From NCBI GenBank assembly GCA_033763975.1, contig JANRJM010000008.1:1-64000 (forward strand): a stretch of DNA of 64,000 bases, read 5' to 3'. The position numbers and the translations under genes were made by a program. The number at the start of each line of letters is the position of its first letter. The first letter of the stretch is position 1. Source of the stretch: Planctomycetota bacterium. Lineage in GTDB: Bacteria; Planctomycetota; Phycisphaerae; Phycisphaerales; UBA1924. The notes below the pieces were generated by a model that worked only from the letters and a program-made list of their open reading frames with translations, searched no databases and was not told the DNA's origin. Shown one piece after another: positions 38,247 to 46,778 of the stretch.

Positions 38247-39125
38247 CTACCGCCCGGCTTCCTTCAGCTCCGTCCGCACGTCCCACAACTCCGGGAACAG
38301 CCGATCATCGATCATCTGGCGCAGGTACCCGACCCCCGCCGTCCCGCCGGTCCCTCGCTTGCTCCCGATCACGCGCTCCACGACCTTCAGGTGCCGGTAC
38401 CGCCACATCGCGTGCGCCTCGTCGATGTCCACCAGCTTCTCGGCCATCTCGTACGCGTCCCACGCCTGCTCGGGCCGCTCGTAGATCCGGCGGAACACCT
38501 CCACCACGCCCGCGTGCGCCGCGTGGGGCGTCGTGACATCCCGCTCCACCACCTCGCGCGGCACGTCCATCCCCCGGCGCGACAGGTACCGCAGGAACTC
38601 GTCGTACAGGCTCGGCGCCTCCAGCGCCGCCTTCACCTGCGCGTACACCGCCGGCGCGTGCTGGAACACCGCCATCATCCGGGCGTCCTTGCGCCCGAAG
38701 ATGAACTCGATGATCCGGTTCTGATAGCTCTGCACGCCGCTCGCCGGGCCCAGCACGTGGCGGAACTGCACGTACTCGCTGGGCGTCAGCGTCGCCAGCA
38801 CGCTCCACTGGTTCAGCAACTGGCTCTGGATGTGCTTCACCCGCGCCAGGATCTTGAACGTCGAGTCCAGCCGGTCGGCGCGGATCAGCCCCAGCGCGCT
38901 CCGCAGCTCGTGGATCATCAGCTTGAACCACAGCTCCGTGGTCTGGTGCTGGATGATGAACAGCAGCTCGTCGTGGTGCTCGGGCGTCGACAGCGGGCGC
39001 TGCGCGCTCAGCACCTGCTCGAGGTTCAGGTACGTCCCGTAGTCCAGCTTCCCGTGCAGGTCCGTCAGCAGCCCGCTGTCCGCCCCGCCCGTCGAACGCT
39101 CATGCGGCACGCGTGGTTCGCTCAT
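38247..39125 (-). CDS. kynA: Tryptophan 2,3-dioxygenase
   Basis: 292-aa haem enzyme that opens the indole ring of tryptophan to N-formylkynurenine. The diagnostic block [21 protein letters not shown] is at about residues 53-73, with the substrate-binding histidine just before (EHHDE); then [21 protein letters not shown] and the C-terminal [21 protein letters not shown] contain the haem-ligand histidine and the GT-rich loop ([11 protein letters not shown]). Normal length. No kynureninase or formamidase is in the window, so the rest of the pathway must lie elsewhere. It converges with the TSUP gene. Confidence 0.94.
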   Translation of the reverse strand: MSEPRVPHERSTGGADSGLLTDLHGKLDYGTYLNLEQVLSAQRPLSTPEHHDELLFIIQHQTTELWFKLMIHELRSALGLIRADRLDSTFKILARVKHIQSQLLNQWSVLATLTPSEYVQFRHVLGPASGVQSYQNRIIEFIFGRKDARMMAVFQHAPAVYAQVKAALEAPSLYDEFLRYLSRRGMDVPREVVERDVTTPHAAHAGVVEVFRRIYERPEQAWDAYEMAEKLVDIDEAHAMWRYRHLKVVERVIGSKRGTGGTAGVGYLRQMIDDRLFPELWDVRTELKEAGR

Positions 39126-39170
39126 ACCACCAGCGTACGAACCCCGCCCGCCCCGCGCACCGCGCCCGGG

Positions 39171-39410
39171 CTACTCCGCGTTTGTCCCCACCCAGGCGAA
39201 CGCGCGATCCTGCGACAACGCGGGCCACATCGCCAGACGCTGCGTCCCGTCGCCGGGCTCCCCGCGAACCACGTCCACCCGCGCCATCTGGTACCGCTCG
39301 CGCGCTCCCGAAGTCACGCACCCGCCGCTCGCCAGCACCCCCGCCGCAAGAAGCCCGCGCGACACAAGCCGCACACAGCGCCCCTTCGACCAGTTCGCGA
39401 CGTTCAGCAT
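39171..39410 (-). CDS. Small lipoprotein of unknown function
   Basis: 79-aa protein with a good lipoprotein signal: basic start (NWSKGRCVRLVSR), hydrophobic LLAAGVLASGGC with the lipobox cysteine near residue 31. The mature part (about 49 residues) is polar and has no known domain. ATG 39410 is the start that begins the signal. It lies 45 nt upstream of kynA in the same direction; a link is not evident. Confidence 0.6.
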   Translation of the reverse strand: MLNVANWSKGRCVRLVSRGLLAAGVLASGGCVTSGARERYQMARVDVVRGEPGDGTQRLAMWPALSQDRAFAWVGTNAE

Positions 39411-39712
39411 GTCCCGACCCCTCGCCACGCGGCCTCCTGCCGCTGTTCTCTTCGACCGGGCCCCGCCCGATCCTCCACGCCGCACGCTGTGTTTTCGGCT
39501 CGTGCGCCCCGCCGCGCCGCGCCTGACGCGTGCGCAGGCAGCGCACGCCATTCGGCCGCGACAAGCAGGTTCGACACGCTCCCATCGGTACGGTTCCCGG
39601 ACCGCCCGCCGCCCCCGGGCGTTGACCCCGCGCCCCGCCCCGGTAGCATCCGTACCGCGCCCGTATCCTTCTGCCGCGTTTGCCCCGCTCGCCCCTCCCG
39701 CCCGGATACCCC
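39411..39712. other. Gene-free divergent region, about 300 nt
   Basis: No gene is supported between the small lipoprotein (minus) and the sugar isomerase-like gene (plus). It contains the putative promoter at 39622-39649 and otherwise G+C-rich sequence without clear structure. Confidence 0.55.
39622..39649 (+). promoter_or_regulatory. Putative promoter for the sugar isomerase-like gene
   Basis: TTGACC, 16-nt spacer, TAGCAT, about 64 nt before ATG 39713. Five of six bases fit the -35 consensus; the -10 is weaker. Confidence 0.35.
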
Positions 39713-40561
39713 ATGAAGCCAGCCTTCAGCACCGTCGCCCTCCCCGCCTGGACGCTCCCGCGCATCGCCGAGCGCGCCGACGCCTGGGGGTTCCTTGGCG
39801 TTGAGTTCCGCACCTTCGGGCACGGCTCCTCCGCCATCGCCGGCGACCCCGCCCTCACCTCGCCCGCCAAGGTCCGGTCGCTCTTCGCCAAGAGCGGCGT
39901 GCGCTTCGTCTCCCTCGCCACCTCCATCCGCTACGACGAGCCCATCACGCCCCCGCTGCTCGGGCAGCTCTTCGACACCGAACGCTCCGTCCGCGAGACC
40001 ACCGGCGCGGTCGACCTCGCCGTCCAACTCGAGTGCCCCCTCGTCCGCGTCTTCGCCTTCGAGGTCATCGGCAACGAGTCTCGCACCAACGCCCTCGGGC
40101 GCATCACCCGACGACTCGCCAAGGCCATCGACCACTGCGACAAGAGCGGCGTGCGCCTCGTGCTCGAGAACGGCGGCTCGTTCAACCGCGCCGCCGACCT
40201 CGCCGAGATCATCGACCTCGTCGACAGCCCGCTCCTCGGCGTCGCGTACAACCTCGCCGTCGGCGTCCGCGCGGGCGATGTTCCCGCCGACGCCGTCAAC
40301 GTCCTGGGCGACCGCCTCCTCACCGTCAAGGTGCGCGACTTCAAGGACGGCGTGCCCTGCGCCCTAGGCGAGGGCGACCTCGACTGCCGTCGCCACGTCG
40401 CCGACCTGGCCCGCGCCGGGTACACCGGCTGGCTCGTGCACGAGTACGACGGCGCCTGGTTCCCCGGCTCGCCCGATGCCGACGCCGTCCTCGCACGATC
40501 GGCCCGCACGCTCTTCGAGTGGGCGTCCCCCGCATCGCGCCCGGCGACGTCGGCGCGGTAA
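39713..40561 (+). CDS. Sugar phosphate isomerase/epimerase-like TIM-barrel protein
   Basis: 282-aa protein of the xylose isomerase-like TIM-barrel superfamily. Barrel strands and metal-ligand positions are visible: FSTVALPAWTLPRIAERADAW at the start, VRVFAFEVIGNES, RLVLENGGSFN (ligand Glu), LLGVAYNLAVG (the usual Asp/His position is altered), LLTVKVRDFKDG and WLVHEYDGAWFPG (ligand Glu). Such proteins isomerise or epimerise sugars or inositols with a divalent metal. ATG 39713 is the first start in good context. It is not in an operon. The specific substrate is unknown. Confidence 0.82.
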   Translation: MKPAFSTVALPAWTLPRIAERADAWGFLGVEFRTFGHGSSAIAGDPALTSPAKVRSLFAKSGVRFVSLATSIRYDEPITPPLLGQLFDTERSVRETTGAVDLAVQLECPLVRVFAFEVIGNESRTNALGRITRRLAKAIDHCDKSGVRLVLENGGSFNRAADLAEIIDLVDSPLLGVAYNLAVGVRAGDVPADAVNVLGDRLLTVKVRDFKDGVPCALGEGDLDCRRHVADLARAGYTGWLVHEYDGAWFPGSPDADAVLARSARTLFEWASPASRPATSAR

Positions 40562-40571
40562 CTCGCTCTTC

Positions 40572-40697
40572 GCCGCAACGCGGCTGGGTTGGTCCCACTC
40601 TTCGCCGCCACGCGGCGGTGTTTAGTAGCCGGGGGTCGCCGCGAAGCGGCACCCCCGGGTCACGCGCCGACCCCCAGTCGCACCGCGAAGCGGTGCG
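40572..40697. repeat. Array of four GC-rich hairpins with three-base loops
   Basis: Four inverted repeats sit in 126 nt between convergent genes: 40572-40584 (GCCGC-AAC-GCGGC), 40603-40617 (CGCCGC-CAC-GCGGCG), 40629-40658 (outer stem CCGGGGGT/ACCCCCGG around GCCGC-GAA-GCGGC) and 40679-40697 (CGCACCGC-GAA-GCGGTGCG). The first two share flanking CTCTTC. The last two contain GCGAAGC, known as an unusually stable DNA mini-hairpin. None has a T-run, so simple intrinsic termination is doubtful. Confidence 0.75.
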
Positions 40698-40706
40698 GGC
40701 ACCGCA

Positions 40707-41309
40707 TCACTCCGCCTGCTTCCCCACCACGAGCCGCTCGATCAGGCCCTGCACGTGCCCGCCGCGGGGGTCGGTGCCCTGGCCTTCGACACCCAGGGCC
40801 TCGAGCACGCCGTAGCCCAGCCCCACGTGGATGAGCGTCCACGCGATGAGCTCGGGCGAGAACGCCTTGAGGCTCTTGCGATCCTCCTGCGCCCGCTTCA
40901 GTTCCTTCGCGAGAAATCCGTGCAGGTTTTGAAAGTGATTCGTCACCGCCTTGCGGATCTCGGGGTCGTCCACCTCGGTGATCGCCTGCAGCAGCACCCG
41001 GTACGGCGCGCGCCCTTCCTCGCTCACCATCGGGTTCTCGGCCAGCACCCGGCGCAGCCGCTCCGCCGGGTCGGTCGCATCGCTCAGCCGCTGCTGCCAG
41101 TGCTTCAGCGTCTGCTTCGCCGTCCGTTCGATCAGCGCCACGTACAGGTCGCGCTTGCTCTTGAAATGGCGGTAGATGATCGGCTCGGTCACGCCCGCGG
41201 CCTTCGCCAGCTGCGCCGTCGTCGCGCGCGCGTACCCACGGTTCGCGAACAGGTCCGCCGCGCAGTCGAGCAACTGCTCGCGTCGTTTGTCCGCCGGCAA
41301 CCGTCCCAT
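40707..41309 (-). CDS. TetR/AcrR-family transcriptional regulator
   Basis: 200-aa one-component repressor. The N-terminal helix-turn-helix is classical: REQLLDCAADLFANRGYARAT, TAQLAKAAGVTEPIIYRHFKSKRDLYVALIER. The C-terminal helical domain (about 60-190) binds an unknown ligand. ATG 41309 begins the DNA-binding domain; the upstream in-frame extension is not needed. The 98 nt between this gene and yidD hold a small palindrome (CGTACG) that could be part of an operator. No obvious target transporter is adjacent. It faces the hairpin array. Confidence 0.88.
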   Translation of the reverse strand: MGRLPADKRREQLLDCAADLFANRGYARATTAQLAKAAGVTEPIIYRHFKSKRDLYVALIERTAKQTLKHWQQRLSDATDPAERLRRVLAENPMVSEEGRAPYRVLLQAITEVDDPEIRKAVTNHFQNLHGFLAKELKRAQEDRKSLKAFSPELIAWTLIHVGLGYGVLEALGVEGQGTDPRGGHVQGLIERLVVGKQAE

Positions 41310-41407
41310 CCGCGTCTCCTGTGCCGCCCCGGCCCCGCGTCCGCCGCACACACCTGCGGAACCTAGATTAGCCGTACGTGCCCGCGGGGGCCCCGGTTGT
41401 CGCGGCG

Positions 41408-41695
41408 TTACGGATCGCGCCGAATGTCCGCCCCGACTCGCCGCGAGGCTCCGCCGTCACGCTCCGGCACCGGCACCGGGTCATACCCATGCCCGCCCAG
41501 CGGATGACACCGACCGATCCGGCGCGCCGTCAGCCACGTGCCCCGCGCCACGCCGTGCACGCGGTACGCCTCGAGCGCGTAGTTCGAGCACGAGGGATAG
41601 AAGCGGCATTGCCCGCCGAACAGCCATCCGAGCGTCCACTGGTACAGCCGGATGCCCGCGACGAACGGCGCGATCATCCACCCGCGCGCCGTCAC
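41408..41695 (-). CDS. yidD: Membrane protein insertion efficiency factor YidD
   Basis: 95-aa YidD-family protein. The core IRLYQWTLGWLFGGQCRFYPSCSNYALEAYRVHG holds the invariant cysteines of the family (CRFYPSCS), followed by RIGRCHPLGGHGYDPVP. It helps membrane protein insertion together with YidC. The GTG at 41695 overlaps the rnpA stop as GTGA, matching the coupled rnpA-yidD arrangement seen in many bacteria; an ATG at 41677 would give 89 residues. yidC is not in the window. Confidence 0.9.
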   Translation of the reverse strand: MTARGWMIAPFVAGIRLYQWTLGWLFGGQCRFYPSCSNYALEAYRVHGVARGTWLTARRIGRCHPLGGHGYDPVPVPERDGGASRRVGADIRRDP

Positions 41696-42135
41696 GTGCC
41701 GTCTCCCGCGCCCGGCGCGTTCGCCTTCGCCTCGCGTCGCGCCCACTGCCGATCTAGCCCGCGCGCCAACTCGAGCACCGCGTCGATGTACGCCCGCAAC
41801 TCCATCGCCTTGTGCGCCCGCGCGCCCAGCACCACGTCGTACCCGCCGCCGTCCGCACGCCGCGGCAGGTCGTGCTGCCCGAGCCGAAACGCCTCGCGCA
41901 GCATCCGCTTCACGCGGTGGCGCTCCACGGCGTTGCCCACGCCCCGCCCCACCGCGATGCCCAGCCGCCAGAACGTCAGCCCGTTCGGCGCCGCGGCCGC
42001 CGTGATGGGCCCGCGCGACGCCCGGGCCTTGCCGTCGTACACGCGTTGGTATTGGCGCGCGTGGCGCAGCCGCATCCGCGGCGTCAGCCGGAAGTTCTCC
42101 CCCGCACCCGCCTGCACATCCATGGCGCGCGTCAC
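41692..42135 (-). CDS. rnpA: Ribonuclease P protein component
   Basis: 147-aa RnpA, the protein subunit that helps the RNase P RNA trim tRNA 5' ends. The RNR motif is plain: GNAVERHRVKRMLREAFR (about residues 66-83), with FRLTPRMRLRHARQYQRVY near the start and LGIAVGRGVGNAV before it. GTG 42135 or ATG 42123 could start; neither has a strong RBS. No rpmH (ribosomal protein L34) precedes it, although rpmH-rnpA is the common order; a small membrane protein gene is there instead. Confidence 0.9.
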   Translation of the reverse strand: MTRAMDVQAGAGENFRLTPRMRLRHARQYQRVYDGKARASRGPITAAAAPNGLTFWRLGIAVGRGVGNAVERHRVKRMLREAFRLGQHDLPRRADGGGYDVVLGARAHKAMELRAYIDAVLELARGLDRQWARREAKANAPGAGDGT

Positions 42136-42197
42136 GATCTGAGCCTACGCCGCACCGGCCGCGCATCCCACCACAGGACATGCCCCGATGCGGGCGC

Positions 42198-42710
42198 TCA
42201 CGTCGCGGGCCGCCCCGCCACGTCCACACGCCCGCGGCTCGGCGGCATGAGCCCCACCAGCACGCACACGCCCCCCGCCAGCACGAGCAGCATCCGCCCG
42301 CGCGGGCTCGCCGTCCACCGCGACAGGTACGACTCGCTCGGCCGGTACTCCGGTAACTGCAAGGGCGGGGGCTCCAGCCCGCGGAACATCGACAGGTCCT
42401 GGTCCGCACGCGTGCCCGACATCCCGGGGATGGGCTCGCGCCCCTCGGGGATCTGGTTGAGTTGGCGCTCGGCCAGGGCGACGACCAGCGAGGGCTCGCC
42501 ATTCTCGAGTTCGGCCAGGAACTTCTCGTACCGCGCCAGCCGGTCGAGCCGGTGCTGCTCCGCCGCCAGGGCGCGGTCGCGCTGCACCCGGGCGCGCCCG
42601 AGATCCTCCGCCGCGGGAATGAGCACCGTGGCGCCGAGGAGCCCCAGGCCGGCCACGAGGAACAGCCAGCCGGGGTCGACACGTCGTTCGCGTACAGGGG
42701 TTTCCGTCAC
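42198..42710 (-). CDS. Two-helix membrane protein with coiled-coil middle, unknown function
   Basis: 170-aa protein. Helix one at about residues 13-33 (GWLFLVAGLGLLGATVLIPA), a charged coiled-coil stretch (DRALAAEQHRLDRLARYEKFL), a linker with PxPG motifs, and helix two near the C-terminus (RMLLVLAGGVCVLVGLMPP). The plan recalls septum-initiator-type proteins (FtsB/FtsL-like), but the similarity is only topological. The start is GTG 42710 with GGGGG upstream; an in-frame TTG at 42785 is less likely. It precedes rnpA by 62 nt. Confidence 0.68.
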   Translation of the reverse strand: MTETPVRERRVDPGWLFLVAGLGLLGATVLIPAAEDLGRARVQRDRALAAEQHRLDRLARYEKFLAELENGEPSLVVALAERQLNQIPEGREPIPGMSGTRADQDLSMFRGLEPPPLQLPEYRPSESYLSRWTASPRGRMLLVLAGGVCVLVGLMPPSRGRVDVAGRPAT

Positions 42711-42812
42711 GCCCCCATTATCGGCTCGGGCGGGCGGATGACCCATACAGTCCAGGATCCGACCACAGCGCAAGTTTCGCGTCAAGATGGACCCGGTTCG
42801 CCGACCGAATCG

Positions 42813-42840
42813 TTGACTCGGCAGCCCCGACTCGTATTGT
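42813..42840 (+). promoter_or_regulatory. Putative sigma70-type promoter for the lamin-tail/dockerin protein
   Basis: TTGACT, 16-nt spacer, TATTGT, about 172 nt before ATG 43013. Five of six bases match at -35 and four of six at -10. The long leader has no clear riboswitch. Confidence 0.45.
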
Positions 42841-43012
42841 TAAGGCGGAGGAGGCTACGCGCCCGTCGGTTTCACCAGGACATCGGCCACGGCAGGCCAC
42901 GCTTCTGTCGGGATGTTCGTGCGCGTACCGCCGCTTGCGCACCCCGCGCCTCGGGGAGTGTCCCCGGTCGGCGCGGGGGTTCGATCGAACCCCACGCAGA
43001 GAGGATCATGTC

Positions 43013-44905
43013 ATGAAGAAGACGGTCATGGGTCTGCTCGCACTCGTCTGTTGCGCCGGCTCCGCCAGCGCGCAGGTGCTGATCAGCCAGGTCTACGGCG
43101 GCGGCGGCAACACAGGCGCCCCGTTCAACCAGGACTTCGTCGAACTGCGCAACACCGCGTCGGTTCCGGTCACCGTCCCCGCCGGCGGCTGGTCGCTCCA
43201 GTACGCCTCGGCCGGCGGCAACTGGGCCAGCAGCTCGGCCACGCTGCTCGTCATCCCCGCGGGCACCGTGATCCCCGCCAACGGCTTCTTCCTCATCGGT
43301 GGCGCCACGGGCACCGCCGGCTCGCCCCTGCCCACCACGCCCGATCTCAATCCCTCCTCCGCCGGCAGCTTCAACATGAGCGGCACGGCCGGCAAGGTCG
43401 CCCTGGTCTCGATCGCCACCTCGCTGAACGTGAACGACTGCACCCGCCCCGAGATCATCAACTTCGTCACCTGGGGCAACCCCGGCAGCGTGCCCTCCTG
43501 CAACGACGGCTCGTACGCCCTGCTCCCTTCCGGCACCGGCGCCACGACCTCCATCGTCCGCCTCTCCGCGGAGCGCTGCCAGGAGACCGGCAGCGACGCC
43601 GCCGACTTCACGACCGCGGGCGTCGGCTCGGTCCCGATCTACAACTCGCAGTCTCCGGGCATCGCCTGCCCGACCTGCATCGACTGCAACGGCAACCAGG
43701 TCTGCGACAACGTCGAGATCGACGCCGCGGGCGGCTCCGGCGGCGTGGGCGGCACCCTCGACTGCAACTCGGACGGTCTGATCGACTCCTGCCAGATCGC
43801 CGGGAACCCCGCCCTCGACTGCGACGTCAATGGCACGCTCGACGCCTGCCAGATCGCCGCCAATCCCGCGCTCGACTGCGACAGCAGCGGCACGCTCGAC
43901 TCCTGCCAGATCGCCAGCACCCCCTACCTCGATTCCTGCAACAGCAACGGGCTGCTCGACTCCTGCGAGACCCCCGGCGCCGGCCAGGACTGCAACGCCA
44001 ACAACGTCCTCGACTGCTATGAAATCAAGACCGGCATCGCCACCGACGCCGACTTCAACGGCACGATCGATCAGTGCGAGGGCGGCTTCGCCCTCGAGAC
44101 CATCGAGAACGCCACCGTGCAGCCCACCGGCATCCGCGGCGGAGGCAACGGCAACAACTTCTGGAACATCGAGGGCTCGGGCCTGGGCAACTTCGCCTCG
44201 TACGGCGCCGTTCGCTTCGACCTCGCCCCGCTCTTCGCGCAGCTCGACGCCGCCTTCCCGGGCGGCTGGACCGTCAACCGCGTGTACTTCTACCTCCAGC
44301 AGGCCAACGCCGCCTTCACGTTCTCCAGCCTGAACGACTCGATGCAGCTCTACTACACCGACCTCGACGCGCTCGACATCACGGTGCAGAGCTCCGTCAA
44401 CCCCGCCCGCCTGTACGCCAACTTCGAGACCGACTGGACCGACCGTGACCTCGTCACGAACTACACCTTCACCCAGGACATCGGCACCGGCCCGGACGGC
44501 ATCGGCTCGGGCAAGATCGAGTCGTACCTCATGTTCAACAGCACCGCCATGAACAACAGCGCCATGCTCGCGGTCGGCGCCGAGGCCAACCAGGGCGACA
44601 CCACCCTGACCCTCCTGGTCAACACCAACGACGCCATCGCCGCCGCCACCTACGCCGGCCGCACCAACAACACCTGGCGCGGGCCCTCGCTCGTCGTCTT
44701 CGCCGAGTCGACCGGCGCGCCCTGCGACCCCGACTTCAACCAGGACGGCAACTCCGACCAGGACGACATCGCCTGCCTCGCGCAGGTCGTCGCGGGTGAT
44801 CCCACCTGCTCCTCGGTCGACCCCGACTTCAACCGCGACGGCAACGTCGATCAGGACGACATCGCGGCCCTCGAGCAGGTCGTCGCCGGCGCGCCCTGCC
44901 CGTAA
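43013..44905 (+). CDS. Secreted lamin-tail-domain protein with Cys/Asp repeats and GC-type dockerin module
   Basis: 630-aa exported protein; ATG 43013 with GAGAGG upstream. Signal peptide 1-21 (MGLLALVCCAGSASA). Residues ~22-210 form a lamin-tail-like beta domain (VLISQVYGGGGNTGAPFNQD, FVELRNTASVPV, GWSLQY). About 225-360 contain six or so calcium-loop-like repeats of about 22 residues with D-C-N/D-x-x-G-x-x-D-x-C and the spacer QIAxNPALD. About 365-560 is a further beta domain. The end is a dockerin-like pair, DPDFNQDGNSDQDD and DPDFNRDGNVDQDD, closing in GAPCP. Such modules are thought to mediate calcium-dependent protein attachment on the cell surface. The binding partner is not visible. 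A perfect terminator follows. Confidence 0.88.
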   Translation: MKKTVMGLLALVCCAGSASAQVLISQVYGGGGNTGAPFNQDFVELRNTASVPVTVPAGGWSLQYASAGGNWASSSATLLVIPAGTVIPANGFFLIGGATGTAGSPLPTTPDLNPSSAGSFNMSGTAGKVALVSIATSLNVNDCTRPEIINFVTWGNPGSVPSCNDGSYALLPSGTGATTSIVRLSAERCQETGSDAADFTTAGVGSVPIYNSQSPGIACPTCIDCNGNQVCDNVEIDAAGGSGGVGGTLDCNSDGLIDSCQIAGNPALDCDVNGTLDACQIAANPALDCDSSGTLDSCQIASTPYLDSCNSNGLLDSCETPGAGQDCNANNVLDCYEIKTGIATDADFNGTIDQCEGGFALETIENATVQPTGIRGGGNGNNFWNIEGSGLGNFASYGAVRFDLAPLFAQLDAAFPGGWTVNRVYFYLQQANAAFTFSSLNDSMQLYYTDLDALDITVQSSVNPARLYANFETDWTDRDLVTNYTFTQDIGTGPDGIGSGKIESYLMFNSTAMNNSAMLAVGAEANQGDTTLTLLVNTNDAIAAATYAGRTNNTWRGPSLVVFAESTGAPCDPDFNQDGNSDQDDIACLAQVVAGDPTCSSVDPDFNRDGNVDQDDIAALEQVVAGAPCP

Positions 44906-44977
44906 GATCGCATCGCTCGACGAGCCCGACGCACCCGCGCCGGCCTCGCCCGAATCTTTCACATGACGGATCGCACG

Positions 44978-45013
44978 AACGCCCCGGGCCCCGAGCCCGG
45001 GGCGTTTTCTTTG
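44978..45013 (+). terminator. Rho-independent terminator after the lamin-tail/dockerin gene
   Basis: Perfect 12-bp stem (AACGCCCCGGGC with its complement), 5-nt loop, then GTTTTCTTT. It lies about 70 nt after the stop codon. Confidence 0.88.
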
Positions 45014-45217
45014 ACCCGGTCGCCCGGTCCAAAAGCACAGACAGCAGCCCCTCTCTCCGTGGGCTGCTGTCTAGGACTGCAACGGCAACGCCGCGAGTCG
45101 GTGCGAGCGGAAACCTGCTCGTAGCCTACTGATCCGCGCGCCCGCGCCTACCCCTTTTCACGATTTTTCCGCGTTGATCCGGCGCACGGCCCGGCTGGCG
45201 GATCTCGTTCCGCACGC
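45014..45217. other. Gene-free region with a second inverted repeat
   Basis: No gene is supported between the terminator and the glycosyltransferase stop. It holds the inverted repeat at 45039-45072; otherwise nothing was recognised. Confidence 0.55.
45039..45072 (-). terminator. Perfect 12-bp inverted repeat, probable terminator for the glycosyltransferase gene
   Basis: AGACAGCAGCCC and its exact complement are separated by 10 nt. Read on the minus strand it is followed by GTGCTTTTGG, a weak T-run, about 145 nt after the gene's stop. Confidence 0.5.
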
Positions 45218-46768
45218 TTACCGAACGGGGCCCCGAAGCTCGTACTCGAACTTGTGCACCGCCCCCCGGTGCTCTACCGGGCGGTCTTGGATATCTCTCC
45301 TGCCGGCAACAACTTCCATCTCCGGCGGACGGTTGAGCCGCGGCAGCGCGTCGCATCGCAGCAGCACGTACGCGTGCGCCGGCACCGCGTTCGGGGGCAG
45401 GCCCGGCACCCACGCGATGTCCAGCCGTCCCCCGCGGTGCTCTTTCTCCCGGCTCGCGTACCAGAGCATCTCCGGGCGGGTGTCGAGGAGCTCGTCGGCC
45501 ACCACGCTCGCGCCGTCCGGAAGGACGTCGGCGAGCGCCACGGCCGCGGATCGGCCGCTGTGGCGCACCTGGCGCCAATGCTCGTACCACTGGCAGTAGA
45601 AGACGCCAACCAAGGTCATGAAGCCGAGCGGGACGAGGGGGCGTCCGAGGAGGAGCCTGCGCCCCCAGGCGTGCTCGGCGCCGCGGGAGGCGGCGTGCCG
45701 CCGGATCGCCGCCCCGTACACGAGCGGGACGAGCACCACGCTCGGCATGGCGTAGCGGGGGTTGTCCACGCCGAGGATCGCGTAGCACGCCAGGCCCGCG
45801 ATCGCGCCCGCGCTCACGCTCAGGGCGGCACGATCCGCGGGCGAGCCCGTGCCGCGGCGCAGCGCGAAGGGCAGCGCGATCGCCCACGGGAGCGCCCCCG
45901 CCAGCGCCGCCGGCACCAGGAGTGCCACGTCCAGTTCCTTGCCTGCACGCCAGAGAAAATCGGCGTCCTCCAGGACCGGCGGCACGGGCAGGCGCTCCAT
46001 CCGCTCGCGCATCGCGACGGTCCACCAGGCGAACACGCCCGCGCCCAAGGCGAGCCCCGCCCACGCGTCCCAGGCGCGCAGCGGGCGCACGCCCCGTCCG
46101 GCGATGCACGCCCCCACGACCAGCCCCGCGAGCGCGGGGAACCCGGCGGGCCCTTTGGTGAGCAGCATCCCCGCGCTCGCCAGGGCGAGCCCGCCCGCGA
46201 CGAGCGCGCGCCCGCGCCAGGCGACCGCGTCGCGGAACGCGAGCCGATCGACGATCAGGACCGCCGCGCTCAGGACCAGCAGGTTGTGCAGCGCTTCGAT
46301 CTCCGCGCTGCGCGCGGGCATCCACACGACCGGCACCACGCCCATCGCCAGCCCCGCCGCCACGCCCGGCACCGGCCCGAACCAACGCGTGCCGGCGCCC
46401 CAGACCAGCAGGCAGGCGAGCGTCGCGGCGATCGCGGACGGCAGGCGCGCGGCGACCTCCGTCTCACCCAGCACCGCGCTCGACGACGCGATCGCCCACA
46501 CGATGCCCGGCGGCTTGCGCAGATAGGGCGTGCCGAAGAGCGTGGTCACCGACCAGTCGCCCGAGCGCAGCATCTCCCACGCGGGGATCGCCCGGAAGCC
46601 CTCGCTGCCCGACAGCCCGGACCGCCCCATCCCCACGAAGAACAGCAGCACGCACACAGCAACGACAATCCCCGCTCGCACGGGCGGCGGCGTCGAGGCA
46701 GCGCGCGTGAGCAGTCCCCATGGCACGGGTCGATCGTACCCGGCGCCCGCGAAGCCCACGACGCCCAT
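45218..46768 (-). CDS. Glycosyltransferase family 39 (ArnT-like) membrane protein
   Basis: 516-aa polytopic protein of the GT-C type. N-terminal helix at about residues 27-45, then the first periplasmic loop with the acidic/LRKPPG signature: EGFRAIPAWEMLRSGDW and TPYLRKPPGIVWAIA. That is the hallmark of ArnT/PMT-like transferases using polyprenyl-phosphate sugars. About ten more helices follow, and the C-terminal ~110 residues form a soluble domain (ADELLDTRPEMLWYASREKEH). It would glycosylate lipid or protein outside the membrane. The ATG at 46768 is 10 nt from the divergent recR ATG; an in-frame GTG at 46726 is an alternative. The acceptor is unknown. Confidence 0.83.
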   Translation of the reverse strand: MGVVGFAGAGYDRPVPWGLLTRAASTPPPVRAGIVVAVCVLLFFVGMGRSGLSGSEGFRAIPAWEMLRSGDWSVTTLFGTPYLRKPPGIVWAIASSSAVLGETEVAARLPSAIAATLACLLVWGAGTRWFGPVPGVAAGLAMGVVPVVWMPARSAEIEALHNLLVLSAAVLIVDRLAFRDAVAWRGRALVAGGLALASAGMLLTKGPAGFPALAGLVVGACIAGRGVRPLRAWDAWAGLALGAGVFAWWTVAMRERMERLPVPPVLEDADFLWRAGKELDVALLVPAALAGALPWAIALPFALRRGTGSPADRAALSVSAGAIAGLACYAILGVDNPRYAMPSVVLVPLVYGAAIRRHAASRGAEHAWGRRLLLGRPLVPLGFMTLVGVFYCQWYEHWRQVRHSGRSAAVALADVLPDGASVVADELLDTRPEMLWYASREKEHRGGRLDIAWVPGLPPNAVPAHAYVLLRCDALPRLNRPPEMEVVAGRRDIQDRPVEHRGAVHKFEYELRGPVR

Positions 46769-46778
46769 AGGATCGCGC

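Noticed and set aside
42711-42785. TTG-started extension of the two-helix membrane protein
   Set aside because: GTG 42710 has a purine-rich sequence upstream and begins just before the first helix; the extension has no conserved appearance.
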